Position numbers and translations under genes: made by a program | Notes under the pieces: model-generated | Database searches by the model: none | Told to the model about the DNA's origin: nothing | What the model saw: only the letters and a program-made list of their open reading frames with translations | Shown: positions 40,669-53,550 of the stretch, in pieces | How positions within the stretch are numbered: the first letter of the stretch is position 1 | How the letters are laid out: every line of letters begins with the position of its first letter | Assembly: GCA_031761405.1 (NCBI GenBank) | Contig: JASEVX010000037.1 | Span: 248,001-312,000 of the forward strand | Length of the DNA: 64,000 nucleotides | Direction: 5' to 3' | Source of the DNA: Serripes groenlandicus | Lineage: Eukaryota > Mollusca > Bivalvia > Cardiida > Cardiidae

Positions 40669-41507
40669 AGGAGGGTTAATGAGTTAAACTGTAACTTGAC
40701 ATTTTTTTCTTGGTACAAAATTCGTTCAGCTTGGAAAGTCTAGAAGACGAGCATTGTACATCTATCCAGAAACGTTTCATGTCCCAAATGCCTTTTCTTA
40801 TTACCAATTTCATTTCATGTGGGCATGATTAAGTGAGAATCTTTTCCAACATAAAATTTGCAGGAGTACTTAAGTCTTTACCCTCCTGGATACTCAGATA
40901 GGTAAACAATTCAAATAGCAATAACAAAGACCAATGAATCACTTTTGCCAGAGAGAGGGGACAATTTCTTCTTCTCTCCATGGGAAAAAGTACATTTTGG
41001 CCTCAGTGCTGATCAAGATTGAATCAATATATCTATCAAGCATAAGCGTGTCAGAAGATTTTGTTAACTTGTGTAGATTATGATAAGACAGCAGGTTTAC
41101 AGGTTTATCTGAACCTAATCCAATCACAAATACATTATTAAACCAAAATGATAATATATTTGCAGGGTTTTCAAAATTAACCGATTGCCGATCGAAATTA
41201 TCTGTTAAAATCACTTTTTGATCTGTTAGTTTTGCTCCTCTGGGCCACCTACCAGGGATTTGCCCTTGACCTGACCCCAAGCCTGATTGATTACTTTTCT
41301 CATTTGATCTGTTACAACAAAACATTTTGACAACCCTGTATTTGTTAAGTATAAAAGATCATAACCCGTTTCAGCTTTTATGTTACAATTAGAAAACTAA
41401 AAACATCTCCTCGCATTTAGCTGTATGTGGGTCCACAACTTTGACATACTTTGAATTTGGTTGTGATCTGGTTAACAAATAAAATATAACAAACTATGAC
41501 AGGCCTA

Positions 41508-41729
<222 letters not shown>

Positions 41730-42088
41730 CTACACTTAACATAAGACTATTTAAGTTTGAGATACCACTCCAGCAGACAACTTTTCAAAATGATTATTAT
41801 ACCTTTATATCCCTCCTATCTTTATTCTCGCTCTTCTAGCTAGCTTTACTCATATAGTTTCCCACATTAAGCAAATCGGTAGCAAAACATCTTGGCAAAA
41901 ATATGGGAAATCTAGCAAAAAGATTCACTTAAAATTGTTGAAAAGTGGCAAAAGGAGACATAGCTCATTTTGAGCAATTTCTCTTTTCATAACAATGTTT
42001 TCAAAGAGCATTTACATGGGGTCAAGGATTAACAGAAACATGATTAAGAGGTCTTTGTGCAACAATGCAATTATTTACAAAGCATTAC

Positions 42089-42296
42089 CTTCTGAAGGAT
42101 GCTCAAAACCTCTGTCAACAATGGCGCGAAGTAATTCAGTCTTCAGCAGGAAGTCCCTGAACCCAGACCTGTGGATGGAGACGTACGTTCCTTTCACATC
42201 TTTCTTCACTTGTTGTACATCGCCAGCTCCCTCTTGGGTAGTTTCATTCTCCTCCTCGTCATAGTCCAAAAGTTCTTCAGCATTTTCTGTATCGGT
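42089..42296 (-). pseudogene. DDX39B: UAP56 fragment exon 1 (right), start codon lost
   Basis: The plus-strand sequence atcggttttatgttgg shows that the bases tgg of aaaATGGCC are gone. The rest of the exon stays open ([16 protein letters not shown] and [17 protein letters not shown], with P to T in KPEL). Confidence 0.9.
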
Positions 42297-43046
42297 TTTA
42301 TGTTGGATTTAGTGAAGCTGTAAATTTAAATATATCAGTTTATGTGGATGACTTTTAGAGATACAACATTTCTTTTTGATTTATCCGTATATGTTGTCGT
42401 TTAATTTGTTTTTAATAAAATTAGTTTAAGGGAAGCCGGCAATTAAGAAGATATCGAGTAGCATCCAATTACAAAACCTGCCCCTGTGAGATTTAAATGA
42501 AGTGGTCCCGAATTATTTAAAGACAGGTCGATTGTCAGATTCGTGACGATCATTATTTAAACTTGAATTCGTCTAACACCTATTTGAATACTTAAAAATA
42601 AGAAATAAAGGATTCGTCAAAAATAATGAAAATCGATGTTTCCCGTCACTTTGCAATTCTACATAACATTCAAGCGAAGGAACAAACAAAATCAAGTCTT
42701 TTTACTGATAAAAGGAAGGAAAATCCAATTTCTACAAGTTGGCAAAGTAATTACCTGATCAAGAAAAAGCTGGACAAGATGTTGAAGGATATCTTTTTGG
42801 ATGAAGTATCGGTTCTATTATCTTCAAAATGGCATTGTTGTTTTATTTCTAGACCGATTCTCGTTTCCTATCGCGAGATAGCTGGATATAGTCAATAAAT
42901 ACAAGAACCAGCCGATGCGTCAATTTTCATAATTTTGATTGGCTGAGAGAAATGTATGGTCAAGTTAAAATACGAATATCTTTATTGCGGAACAGTAAGG
43001 ACAAGTCGACTGCAATTTGTTGATTGACTTTTTATTTTACTTTATT

Positions 43047-44257
43047 TTTGTGGCGATTGGTTTGACAATCGCCACAATGCTAACAGAAACAACAACAACG
43101 AAAAATATTTACATAGTCGGTTTTGAACAATCGGTTGATATTTTTTTTCCTTACTGCAAACTAATTTACTCACATCCGTTATAGTTCCATCATTGATTCA
43201 GAGACGTGATTAATAATAATTATGTCAGTGCTACTTTGGTACCGGATTGTTACTAATATTTGAGTTTTATCGAGACATTATCTACATAGAGTTAAAATAT
43301 GTAAATATTATCTTCGTCATGATTGGACAGATAATAAATATCATTGCGCGTTCTATCTGCCGTGCGAATAACTGTTGATGATACTCAAATCTGGAAATTC
43401 CAAAAGGTTCTATAAATAGCTCAATATTATAAACACTTTATTGTGTAGTTGTTTAAATATATGAAAGCGTCTAGATGATAAGACTGGTTTACAAAGGTTT
43501 AAAGGATACACGATGTCAGTGTGTACACACGTTATATATACACGTCTGCACGTTCTAGAGTCAATTAGCAATCAATGCTGAAAGTGTAGCCTAATTTAGT
43601 CTGGAGATCGAGCATTATAATATATGCCTATATTTTTGGCAAATAGTGAAATTGTGCTTTTTGAGCATGCTTTGTGTTTGTTTTTGCACTCACATTATTC
43701 GAAGCAGTTTAACAACCTCAGAGACATATAAATACACTGTGTTTATATGTCTCTGACAACGCTCAATCATGCAATGTGAAGGGACTAAATTGAACAGACC
43801 TGTTTAATATCGGACATCATTGAAACAAACACCAAACTAATGGATACTGTTTTCTCTCCTTTCTTGATAATTTAGTCATTGCTAAAGTGTACAAATATTT
43901 TATCTTAATATGGCCTAGCGACCTGGTGATGAATATGTGATTACCCGAACAATTTAGATTACAAATAGCCATTCTAATGAGCTAAAACGGTAGTCTATCG
44001 AATACCAACTAGATTTTTCATAACTTTGGAATGGCCTAATTTTGAACACATCATGACCAATTTCAGAACGTAACTAAAAAATCACTAAGACAACATTCTG
44101 GCAAACTAACATTATTCTACTGTCAAAAGATGCAGGGTTGATACATTCTCAAATTTACCCGCACAAGAGTCATCGCAAGCCCTTCACCGATATACTGCTT
44201 GTTACTCTGCAGGATTTTCCATACGATCGCCACTACAGTGCCATTGGCGCTTTGATT
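43047..44257. mobile_element. 1.2-kb insertion, right arm only
   Basis: Splits sequence that is continuous in the left arm (actttaatttttacatgcag near 32,390-32,410). It begins with a perfect hairpin gtggcgattg..caatcgccac (43,050-43,075) and ends near gatcgccactacagtgccat then tggcgc. Inside, 43,719-43,756 is another hairpin (tcagagacatataaatacac). No open frame of note. Class unknown; non-autonomous. Confidence 0.7.
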
Positions 44258-44389
44258 TACATGCAGTATTAAGTTGTAAGGCACCAACTTTCAGAATATA
44301 CTTCTAACTTAAAACCGTTATTGCTGCAACAATATTAAAAAATAAAATGATCCCTAATTCGAAAACAATAACAATGGGATTAATTTCAA

Positions 44390-44665
44390 ATAATTGATTG
44401 ATTGGGCTTAACGCCGTGTTCAACAAATCTTGAGTCATATCACGGAGGCCAATTTAACTATTCAAATGTTTCCTGGCTTTCCTATTCCAGTACTCCATAC
44501 AACATACCTTCTAAGCAACTGGCTGCTACTCCACACGAACTGTTAGATGAAGGACGCTTGTGACAGTTATGCTACTTTGTCGGAGAGAATGTTGTCCGAG
44601 CTGGTATTTGAACTCACAATACCTGGATTAAAAGTCCGCGTACCGACAGAGTTACCGGGGCTTGG
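44390..44665 (-). mobile_element. tRNA-derived SINE (right)
   Basis: Mirror of 31,985-32,262; tail (attgattgattgggcttaac) faces the centre-distal side. The B box is altered to gtatttgaactcacaatacc. Confidence 0.8.
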
Positions 44666-45166
44666 CTCATTTCCAATAAACTCTCATTTAATGAAGATCC
44701 ACTACAAGCGTCTATATTCTACCTTTTATTTGCACAAGAGATATTTTATATATATACATATATTAAATATTTGTTATTACAGAGCCAAACTTAATTGGCA
44801 GCCAGTTTCGTTATTAATCATTGCTATAATCAGGAAAGTAGATAACAAAAAAACAAAAAAATCCGCAACTCAAGGATACTGTTTCCGTTACATACTCTTT
44901 TAAACCTTTCCCACATGCATTAATTATGCAGCAGACGACTTAGAAAATATTTTGACAAAAACATGAAAAATCTTCATAAATAAAGGTTTTATTATTAAAA
45001 AGAGTTGAACATATTGTGGCTAAAGGAGAAATTGCTGGTTTTAAAAGTTGTCTGCAGCAAAGGCGTCAAAAAGCGTCTATATGTGGGAAAGGGTTAAAAG
45101 CGCTCTCCGTCAAGCAGACACATTTTTAGCAGGGTTTGAAGCAGACGCATTTTGAAAAGATGGTAA

Positions 45167-46025
45167 ATCAAAGTGCTGAAAGTACTGGTAACGAATTATT
45201 TTGAACATGTATTGTAAGATCTAATTTATGACTGCAATTGATCATGCTATTGCACAATTTAGTCTATTTTATTATTATTAAGATTTTTTTTATCAGTTGA
45301 CAGTTTTAGTAAATGTAGCATTTCAACGGCGATGCGAGCGTTTAACATGCACACTAACTCTTTCACTGAGCTCTGCGTAAAGTCTGTCAAAACACCCATG
45401 GTATATTTGTGAGATTTACATTGTTAGTTCGACTTGTTTTCGTCACCAGGGGCTGATCCAGGATTTCGGCTTATATTATAACTATGTTTCATGTGAGTGA
45501 ATTAATTATTATAAATCTATAATGTTTAACAAATCGCATAAAATAAGAATTAAAAAAAAAAAAAAATCCTATTAGGACTCGAACTCGCGTCCATAAGTAG
45601 TCCATGATTAGTAGTTCTACACGCTCTCCATTACAACACGGTACTTTGATACAACGTCTGATGCGTTACTTTCGTATATATATTAAGCTAACTGAATGCG
45701 CGCGTATGTAAACCATGATCTATAATTAGAAAGCCCCTTTGATCATCGTTATCATGTTGGAAAAAGGAGAAACAACGGCGATGCGAGCGTTTAAAATGCA
45801 CACTGACTATTTCACTGAGCTCTGCGTAGTGGCATATTTGTGAGATTAACATTGTTCTATACAGCGTGGGGTCGACTTCTAGTGAATGGGCATAAAACTA
45901 AAATTCCTACTCGTGCCTAGGTGAAGCTAAGGCGTAGCCGTATAAGCGGAAGTGTAGTTTAACCGTGACTTCCGGGAGCGATTTCGAAATCGTAAACTGA
46001 ATTATTTTTTGAGAAAAAATAATTC
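45167..46025. mobile_element. 0.86-kb insertion, right arm only, with tRNA-like segment
   Basis: Interrupts a TTAACCC-family MITE that is whole at 31,430-31,460. Ends carry aacgaattatttt (about 45,189) and aaaataattcgtt (46,016-46,028), a short inverted pair. Inside, caacggcgatgcgagcgttt occurs twice (about 45,326 and 45,772) as part of a longer direct repeat. The minus strand at 45,570-45,640 contains tRNA-like gcgagttcgagtcctaatag after a T-run, possibly a SINE head. Confidence 0.6.
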
Positions 46026-46185
46026 GTTAAAAATGAGAAATGGCTTATTTTGAGCAATTTCTCCATATTTGCCACAACGTTTTCAAAACATTTTTAATTT
46101 GTATACCTTAATTTACAGGGAGTTTCAATACTTGTGCACGGATAATATATCTTAAAATATGTCTGCTTAAGATATGTGCTAGTGT

Positions 46186-46404
46186 TTAACCCTTTCAGCG
46201 CCGAATTGTTTAAAGTAGACTCTTCCATGTTCAAACTCGGACGACTCTCTTTTCATGTTATAGGATTTTTGGAATATTTTTATAGCTCACAGCCAAACAA
46301 TGCAGATTTCAGGTGAGACAGCTCGTTACGAGCTGACTCACATGAATCTGTATTGTTTGCAAAAAGCTCAATATTGCCTTTGGTGCTGAAAGAGTAAAGG
46401 GTTG
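46186..46404. mobile_element. MITE, TTAACCCTTTCAGCGCC subfamily (right)
   Basis: ttaaccctttcagcgccgaa to ttggtgctgaaagagtaaag, with central hairpin caaacaatgcagatttcagg and atgaatctgtattgtttgca. Related to 3,650-3,847. No copy is seen at the mirrored left position near 31,260-31,285, so it is likely a right-arm insertion. Confidence 0.7.
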
Positions 46405-46423
46405 ATAAAAACCGAGATATAAT

Positions 46424-46666
46424 CTGAGCCGTTCCACGAGAAAACCAACATTATGGACTCTGTAATGTTATGTAAGTCCGCGTAATGTAATCCGCGCAAG
46501 CTTATTCGGGCCGACACATTCCGTCTCAGGGGTAAAGAGGTATAGAGTAATTTATTCCTGAAACAGAAAATCCACAGGAGATGAAAATTGACTGTCTGGG
46601 ATAGCCTGATCCGGGTCGATGCATTACGCAGAGTCCACAATGTTGGTTTTCTCGCGGGACGGCTTA
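46424..46666. mobile_element. MITE, TGAGCC family (right)
   Basis: tgagccgttccacgagaaaa to ttctcgcgggacggctta. Its left terminus is complete where the left-arm partner (31,028-31,256) is clipped. Confidence 0.85.
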
Positions 46667-47344
46667 GTTGTCTCTGTTAAAAGCTATACACGAAGTGAGG
46701 ATGTAACCATCACCAATAACACTATCTATATCCTATACATTACAAGAGAAAATTGATGCAAAGCATCAATGTCGCCGGAAATCCATACTGCAGTTATGCA
46801 TAACACTAACATTATAGTAGTTGAATAAACAGTTATCAACTGAGGGGCATATTGGAACATCAGGGGTGGGGTCAAGTGAACATGTATCATAACTTGCATT
46901 TTTTTTGTCAACGAAGTGAATGTCCTTCATTGAAATATAATTGAAGCCTTTCATTGTTTATAATAAATCTCCATTCTAAGGTAGGTTGACCATACATACA
47001 GCCAATTAATTATTGATCATAAACAGTAATTGAAATGAGTATTCTTGCCAATCATTAGTCTTAGTATGTATACAGTGCTTTCATTAAGGAATAATGACAA
47101 GATTTGTGAATTCCACATACACCTTTCAAGATGTTTGTCAGAATATTTGAATTTTATTATTTATCAATAAAACAGACAATTTAGGATTTGCATGCAATAG
47201 CACGTCATTTTACCTTTTCCCTATTAAAGTCATCATTGGAAACCTTTGCAACAATCTACTTATAAAACAATGAGAAAATGGTTAAATCGCTGAAGACATG
47301 TGTTTTCTCGTTTTCTCAAAATGATATTAGCTTGGCATCCAAAT

Positions 47345-47517
47345 TATATGCCGAGACCCGGTAGTTCAGTCGGTAGCGACGCGGGCTGTCGAATCGAGTT
47401 CGTATCCCGGCTCGGCCAACTTTCTTTCCGACGATTGACAAAAGTCAATGCGACATGCGTCATTCGTCTTTCACCAATGGGCTAAGTCTATGTGGAAAAG
47501 CAGCCAGTTGCTTTGGT
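47345..47517 (+). mobile_element. tRNA-headed SINE at the 5.8-kb deletion junction (right)
   Basis: Best tRNA-like head in the window: gccgagacccggtagttcag and tcggtag (A box), gagttcgtatcccggctcgg (B box), with an acceptor-like gccgag/ctcggc pair. The body stops at gcagccagttgctttgg, where it abuts the inverted head of another SINE (47,518-47,590). In the left arm these two flanks are 5.8 kb apart. Confidence 0.85.
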
Positions 47518-47590
47518 CAATCAACGGAAATAATGAAAGGGTGAGCCGGGTTTCGAACCCATGACCCCTGAACTGATCTCCCTGATAAGA
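47518..47590 (-). mobile_element. SINE head fragment (right)
   Basis: Plus strand reads gtgagccgggtttcgaaccc then atgacccctgaactgat; mirror of 24,573-24,655. Confidence 0.75.
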
Positions 47591-47599
47591 TAAGGAGAC

Positions 47600-48420
47600 A
47601 TTTTGGTGTTAGCGTCGATTAGAAAATCGGCCACATTACCTGTGAAATCCGCACTTTTGTTTCTATTAAGGCATTTAATGGTTTTAATTATTTCTGCATC
47701 GGTAAAAGGGCGGCCCAGTTCATCAACCGATAATGGGCTACCTCTAGAAAATGACTGATCCGTGCTTTGCGTGTCCGTCGAGGACTCTTTTAAAAAAGTC
47801 TACAAAGTCTTCTGCGTTTATGTCAGTGTTAGCACTTTTCTTGCATATTTTGATTTATTTATATATTGCCAGAAATGTTTAGGTTCGTTTGTTGTCATGA
47901 TAGAAATTCTTTCCTTTTCTTTGTTATTATTAAGTTGTTTAGTTTTTCGTTTATATTGTACATAGTTTTGTCTCTGCGTCAAAATGTGATGTTTGTTTGC
48001 TTCACTCGGTTTAGTTTTTATATAATCTTCTTCCTTTGTAAAATTTGGATCTAAGATATCTACACTGTGCATCAATCCATGGTGCACCTGTAGACTTTCT
48101 CTTGTTATCACTTGAAAGCGTCCTATCGTGAAGGCTAAAGGAAATATCATAAATTAAATTGGACATATTTTCTACACACTTCTCGATATCAGCTTCATTT
48201 GAGCTCAAATTCAATACACTGTTTTCGAAATGTGGCTTATACTCTAAGAAAGCACTGTCTAAAGAAACCCTGTCTGTGCTTTTCCAAATTATGCTGTGTA
48301 TCTTTTCATTTGAATTGCTTTTGTCACCGTGCGGGTTTCTGCTTTCATTAAACAACATAGAAAATTATATAGGACAGTGGTCCGAAAACTCTGTTAAGTC
48401 GCCGATATTCATGTACCTGT
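47600..48420 (-). mobile_element. LINE ORF2 linker and RT start (right)
   Basis: Reads (minus strand) HGDKSNSNEKIHSIIWKS, LLFNESRN, FSLHDRTLSSDNKRKSTG then APWIDAQCRYLRSKF and the basic linker to KYARKVLTLT. Longer than the left copy, which begins at APWIDAQ. Frames change several times; inactive. Confidence 0.75.
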
Positions 48421-48449
48421 ATTCAATATTGCTAAAACAGCTTTTTTTT

Positions 48450-49160
48450 AGCAATTAAATAGTCAACAACGCTCGTGCGCATGTAGTTTTACCATCCACG
48501 ATACGCCCATTGCAAATGAAAAGCTCATTATTTTTACACAATGTTAGTAGTTTATACCCAAAACTGTTTACCTGGTCGTCACGTGACGACCTTCTCGTCG
48601 ATATATCTCCCGTGCATTCACAGGGCGGTACATCGACAAAACGGTCCAGATTAATCCGGTCGAAGTCCTGTTCTCGCATTGAAGTCTCCCGTGAAATACA
48701 CCTCACCCATCTGACTGTATTTTCTAACATTTATGTCCAAGATTTCAAAGAAATCACACTGATAAAGCATATAATTTGCGTTTTTATAAACAAATGAATC
48801 CTCCGATGGGACGTAGCAAGCACAAATAAATCTATCATTCTCAAAACTGAAATACTCTTTTTTCAACCTAATCCAAACTACTCCTTTTAGGTCGATATTA
48901 CACATGTCTATATTGTTTTTAAATCTTGATCTGTAGTATATATCATTATACCTCCACTGTTTCGCTTTGCCCTTTTGTTTGTTATTAGCCTAGGGCATGA
49001 TATGTGATTGTATCCATCTATATCTAGATTACTGCATCTCGAGGTCCATGTTTTCAATAACATCACAATAATATATTTGTGTAATATGCTTAAAAAGTCA
49101 TTATCAACGACTTTGTTGTTAAGTCCATTAACGTTCCATAGAAGGAAATTCATTTGCTTT
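48450..49160 (-). mobile_element. LINE ORF2 endonuclease domain, broken (right)
   Basis: Starts MNFLLWNVNGLNNKV, the N-terminal strand of APE-type LINE endonucleases (usual form xxxWNVNGL). Later FICACYVPSEDS and VYFTGDFNARTG carry the GDFN catalytic motif. Spread over three frames between 49,153 and 48,455. Order EN then linker then RT fits one LINE copy with the 48,420-47,600 part. Absent from the left arm. Confidence 0.8.
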
Positions 49161-49481
49161 GCTTGACACCCTTAACTCTCTTGAACTCCACTACCCCTGT
49201 AAATCTCAACGTTTATCATAGGAGATATATGCACTTTTCCCTTCGCTCTTGGCTTGTATCAATATAAGGATAAGACTTCTTCTTTTTTCTTGAATACATT
49301 TCGGGAATTCATCGCTAACGGATATTTCCTCGCTCTTCTCTTTCACTCTTCTCTTTCACTCTTTCTTTGATTGACGACTTGTCTTGAACAAAGTTAAACT
49401 TTACAACTATGGGTCTCTTTTCTCCCGGTTATATTTACCAACTCTATGAGCTCTGTCTATTTTCATATTAGTCGACGAATT

Positions 49482-49950
49482 CTACATACCTAGCTTTAGT
49501 TCGCCTTTAATAGCATTTACACATTTAGAACTAACGTTTTCATTAGGTGGTTTCTGAAATATTCTATCTATTTTGCCATACATCTTTTCCCAGCCAAGAA
49601 AAGCTACGTAAAGATTGTTCATGTCTGCTAAGGTTTTCATTATCAAGGAGTGCAAAATGAAGATGCAATCTATCGTAGATTTTCCCTTTTGGAAACTAAA
49701 TTGATTATCAATGATCTTTTCATGATTTTCAGACCACTTGGTACGCCTTGTAACAAGTAATTTTGAGTAAATATTTGAAATGAAATTGTTAGAAGTTATC
49801 ACTCTAAAGTTTTTAGCATCAGGGTTTCCTCCCTTGAATATGGGTATGATTATCCCTTCTCCCCAACTATTTGGGGAAAAATACCTTCCTTTTTTTTTGT
49901 AAACACTTACAAGCAATGCAGCAATACTATCATATGAACTTTTCAGAACT
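49482..49950 (-). mobile_element. LINE reverse-transcriptase palm fragment (right)
   Basis: Reads SWGEGIIIPIFKGGNPDAKN, DNQFSFQKGKSTIDCIFIL and LYVAFLGWEKMYGKIDR. This is the fingers region followed by RT motif A, but the catalytic Asp (usually AFLDxxKAFD) is Gly and the second Asp is also gone. It belongs to a different LINE copy from the endonuclease at 49,153, judging by order. Confidence 0.8.
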
Positions 49951-50640
49951 ACGGCAAAAAAATGATCTGTGTCTGGGCTTTTAGAATTATTTTGTTCAGG
50001 GTGCGTGTTTCAGAAAAAGTTTCGTTTCGCAACAGCGAGTTACGCCCTTTCTGGAAAAGAACAGTAAAACAATTGCAAAACAAGACAATAGTAATGAAAA
50101 TTATCTAACAAATAACTGGTTGCATTACAGGAGTTCTTTACAGAAACGAAAGGTAAAGAAAACCCATCATATAGTATCTCAAATAAACATATAAATGTAT
50201 ATTAGTTTGATCATGTGTTATGTTTCGCGGGAGTTTACATTGTATGCAAATATGCAGTGCGCAGTGATCTGAAAATTCGTTAGGTGACATTACGTAAAAT
50301 TGATTAATGTGTGTAAAGTCATCGTGTTTAAGTATAACATACACTGGAGCCGTTTTACTTAAAAAGGTGTAACTTCCATTTTCATTGCACAGTCGACCCT
50401 AACCGATAAGTAATTCCGTGTTTTTACATAATTGGATTAAACGTTTTCCATTTGCGTCAAGTATCTTTTTTTATATTTTTCAAAGCCCTGTTCAATCAGT
50501 TCGAACATATCAACATCAATATAATTCAATATGTTTTAACCATGCGGAGGTATATAAACACTGCATAAAAATAGATCAACATTAGAATGAAATAATTGTT
50601 TGCCAATCTTTAACCAAACTATTCCACATCGATCCCTTTT
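49951..50640 (-). mobile_element. LINE endonuclease C-terminal fragment (right)
   Basis: Minus strand at 50,344-50,138 contains MSPNEFSDHCALHICIQ, the SDH motif near the end of APE-type LINE endonucleases. Flanks are degraded. It continues the ORF1-bearing LINE upstream of it. Confidence 0.65.
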
Positions 50641-50864
50641 TCTCACTTATGCAGTTCTTATAATATATAGAGATTTGGATTTGGGTGCTGTCGTGGTTTG
50701 TACACATGACCGTTACAATAAAGTTTATCACTGATGAATTTCACCTTGTTAACCTTGCTCTTCTCTGAGTGCATGATGGGATACAATTCTTTTCGAGAAT
50801 ATCTCCACTCTTTGGGAAGCTGTACGCCAACACCATAATTATTTTGGTTATGTGTATCTTTGTT
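50641..50864 (-). pseudogene. LINE ORF1 C-terminal part (right)
   Basis: Reads VQLPKEWRYSRKELYPIM and VKFISDKLYCNGHVYKP. It shows what the left copy lost at 22,306. Separated from the N-terminal part by the satellite-bearing element. Confidence 0.65.
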
Positions 50865-51702
50865 TAGCTCACCTATGCACGAAGTGCAAGGTGAGCTTAT
50901 GTGATCGCTTGCCGTCCGTCGTCCGTCGTCGTCGTCGTCGTCGTCTACCTCTACCAAGATTGTTCAAATTTTAGCCCTTTGGTAAAAAATTACCTGTCCC
51001 CCGGGGTCACTTGTTTTACATAGACTCATAAAGGGAAAACAAATAAAAAATAATCTTGTCTAAAAGTAGAAGGCCCAGGCCTTTCATATTTGGTATGTAG
51101 CATCATCTAGTGGACCTGTACTAATTTTGTTCAAATCATCACGCTGTGTTAAAGATGGCCTCACCCCGGGGGTAACTTGTTTTACATATGCTTATATAGG
51201 GAAAAACTTTTAAAATCTTGTCTAAAATTAGAAGGCTAAGGCCTTTGATATTTGGTATGTAGCTTCATCTAGATTGTTCAAATTATAGCCCTGGAGTCAA
51301 AAATGGCCCCACCCGGCTCACTTGTTTTACATATACTCGTATAGGGAAAAACTTTAAAAATCTTGTCTAAAAGTTTAATATTTGAAATATCACTTCATCT
51401 AGTGGACTTCTACCAATATTGGTCACATTATTATAGCCCTGTTGTCAAACATTGCTCCACCCTTGGGATCACTTGTTTTACATAGATTTGTTAAGGTAAA
51501 CACTTTAAAAATATTCTTGTCCATTTGCCATGAATGTTCTTTGGGTGCCCCTCTACTAAGACTTTAAATTATTTTGATAGGATGATAAACATGGCCACCA
51601 GGGGGGTGTTACTTGTTTCCGTATACATGTATAGACAAAGAACAATGACAACTTTTTAAGTTTGATTAAATCAGGTGATGGTGACCATCATGGTCCTCTT
51701 GT
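50865..51702. mobile_element. Satellite-bearing element, short form (right)
   Basis: Same edges as 18,892-22,175 in reverse: tagctcacctatgcacgaag with a gtcgtcgtcg run at one end and accatcatggtcctcttg at the other. Only about four 165-bp units remain, against about 18 on the left. Confidence 0.85.
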
Positions 51703-52414
51703 TTTGGAAATGATTTTCTTCGAATATTTGCTTTGATCGTTGAAAATCGCCTAATCTGTGTGCACGATCGAAGATCATTTGATCGACTTCGATTTCTGGG
51801 TTCTTTTTGATGAATTATTTTACTATGGCTTCACATCTTTCCGGTTCTTGAGCCGCATTATTAGGCTTGGTTTCCTCTATTCCATAACACAATTTTACAG
51901 ATCGAACTAACTGGGTTTCCTCTATTCCATAACACAATTTTACAGATCGAACTAACTGGGTTTTCTCAAAATGTTCTATTCTTCATACTGCAGTCTTGAT
52001 ACTTTGAATATCATTCATTAAATGTTCTGACCATGGTGGTGTCAGTTGATTGGATATAGGCGTCATAAACTGTGGCGTGTATTGACCGTTGGGTGATTGT
52101 ACAAACTGGCCAGAGAGCTGCTGCGGATATGCGTTATTCATATTGTTCATTTTGTTACTATCAATGTTATTATCAAACACAAAATACTGTGGCGGTGATG
52201 GAAAAGTTTAATGTAACCGTTTATTCTGATTTTCTGCGTTATCCAAAATCGACTCCGAGTTCTTGTTTACACTTTCCAAACTGCCCAAACCGGTTTGTGA
52301 TGACTGTTCACTGTCCTTCGATTGTGTACAGGTCTCCGGGAACAAAGCAGATATATTTTTCCTTTTATTTCCGCTAGTTGACTTGCCTTTCTTCTGTTGA
52401 TATCTGGGTGGCAT
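51703..52414 (-). pseudogene. LINE ORF1 N-terminal part (right)
   Basis: MPPRYQQKKGKSTS start at 52,414, then a Ser/Asn-rich stretch (SLESVNKNSESILDN), a frameshift, NNMNNAYPQQLSGQFVQS, TPPWSEHLMNDIQSIKTAV, two 45-bp repeats, and the basic DRAHRLG-type region near 51,740-51,790. Fewer breaks than the left copy. Confidence 0.65.
51870..51965 (-). repeat. 45-bp tandem repeat inside LINE ORF1 (right, 2 copies)
   Basis: Two units of gggtttcctctattccataa then cacaattttacagatcgaac and taact. Confidence 0.95.
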
Positions 52415-52539
52415 CTAGAAACACTTTAAATGTCCAGTTTACAATTTAATGTCACTATATTTGCCAAAAGGTACTTTAAATTGCATAGTTTTTTCAAAAT
52501 TTTCTGAGCGAGTAAAATCCATGTCTTGACTATTCAGGG

Positions 52540-52980
52540 GCGGTATACCGACCAGTGTAACAATCATGTCGATGAACCGCATCCGGTAATTAATGGTATA
52601 TACCGACCTGTGTTACAAGCATGTAGATGCTTGGTATACCGACTAGTGTTACACACATGTAGATACTGTGTATACCGACCAGTGTTACACACATGTAGAC
52701 ACTGTGTATAGCGACCAGTGTTACACACATGTAGATACTTTGTATGCCGACCAGTGTTGCAAACATGTTGATACTAGGAATATCGACCAGTGTTACAAAC
52801 GAATTGATGAACCGCATCTCGTGATTAATGGTATACTGATCAGTGTTACAAACAAGTAGATACTTGGTATACCGAACAGTGTTACGAATATGTAGATACT
52901 TGGAACAATGACCAGTGTTACAAAACAGTTAGACACTTGGTATACCGACCAGTGTTACAATCATGTAAACGAACCGCATC
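52540..52980. repeat. 36-bp minisatellite (right)
   Basis: About 12 units of gaccagtgttacacacatgt plus agatactgtgtatacc. Mirror of 17,390-17,960, with a slightly lower copy number. Confidence 0.9.
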
Positions 52981-53509
52981 TAGTTATTTGGGATTCATAT
53001 TGCATGTACGAACAGCCCCATCATAGCCATTGACATCCGTCTACTAGTGATAAAGTCCTAGATGCAGTTATTGACACAACTAGAAGTGTAGCCCATCCAA
53101 AAATGTAACTTTTATGAAGCCAAATCGGAATGTGAATAAGATAATAAATTGCAAAAGCCACAGTTTACAGATATATAGATATACTTTATTCAGGAAAAAG
53201 GGAAGAAATGCATAACATATCACACACATATAACACGATTGCTTTAACAAATTGCGGACTAAAGATAAAAACAGGAAAACAATAAATACTTGAAAAATAA
53301 TCAAGAAAATAGATATAATTTAAAATGTTTTTCCCGTTTGATTAACAACGGACTAAGATAATCTAGTGTAGTTTTAATAAGTTACTAGAAATTATAGCAG
53401 TGGTCGTACTGGCATTTGAGAGAAGAAAAAACATAAAAATCATTGAAGAAGGTGTCGAAATTGCTCAATGTGGGCTATTTCGCAATTTCCACATTGATTT
53501 TCATCTTTA

Positions 53510-53511
<2 letters not shown>

Positions 53512-53546
<35 letters not shown>
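53512..53546. repeat. (GACA)n microsatellite (right)
   Basis: About nine GACA units; the mirrored left site (16,874-16,885) has only about three GTCT units. Confidence 0.95.

Positions 53547-53550
<4 letters not shown>

Noticed and set aside
45570..45640. Functional tRNA gene on the minus strand
   Set aside because: The B box is good but D-arm and anticodon stem pairing cannot be made convincingly; treated as a tRNA-like or SINE-head remnant.
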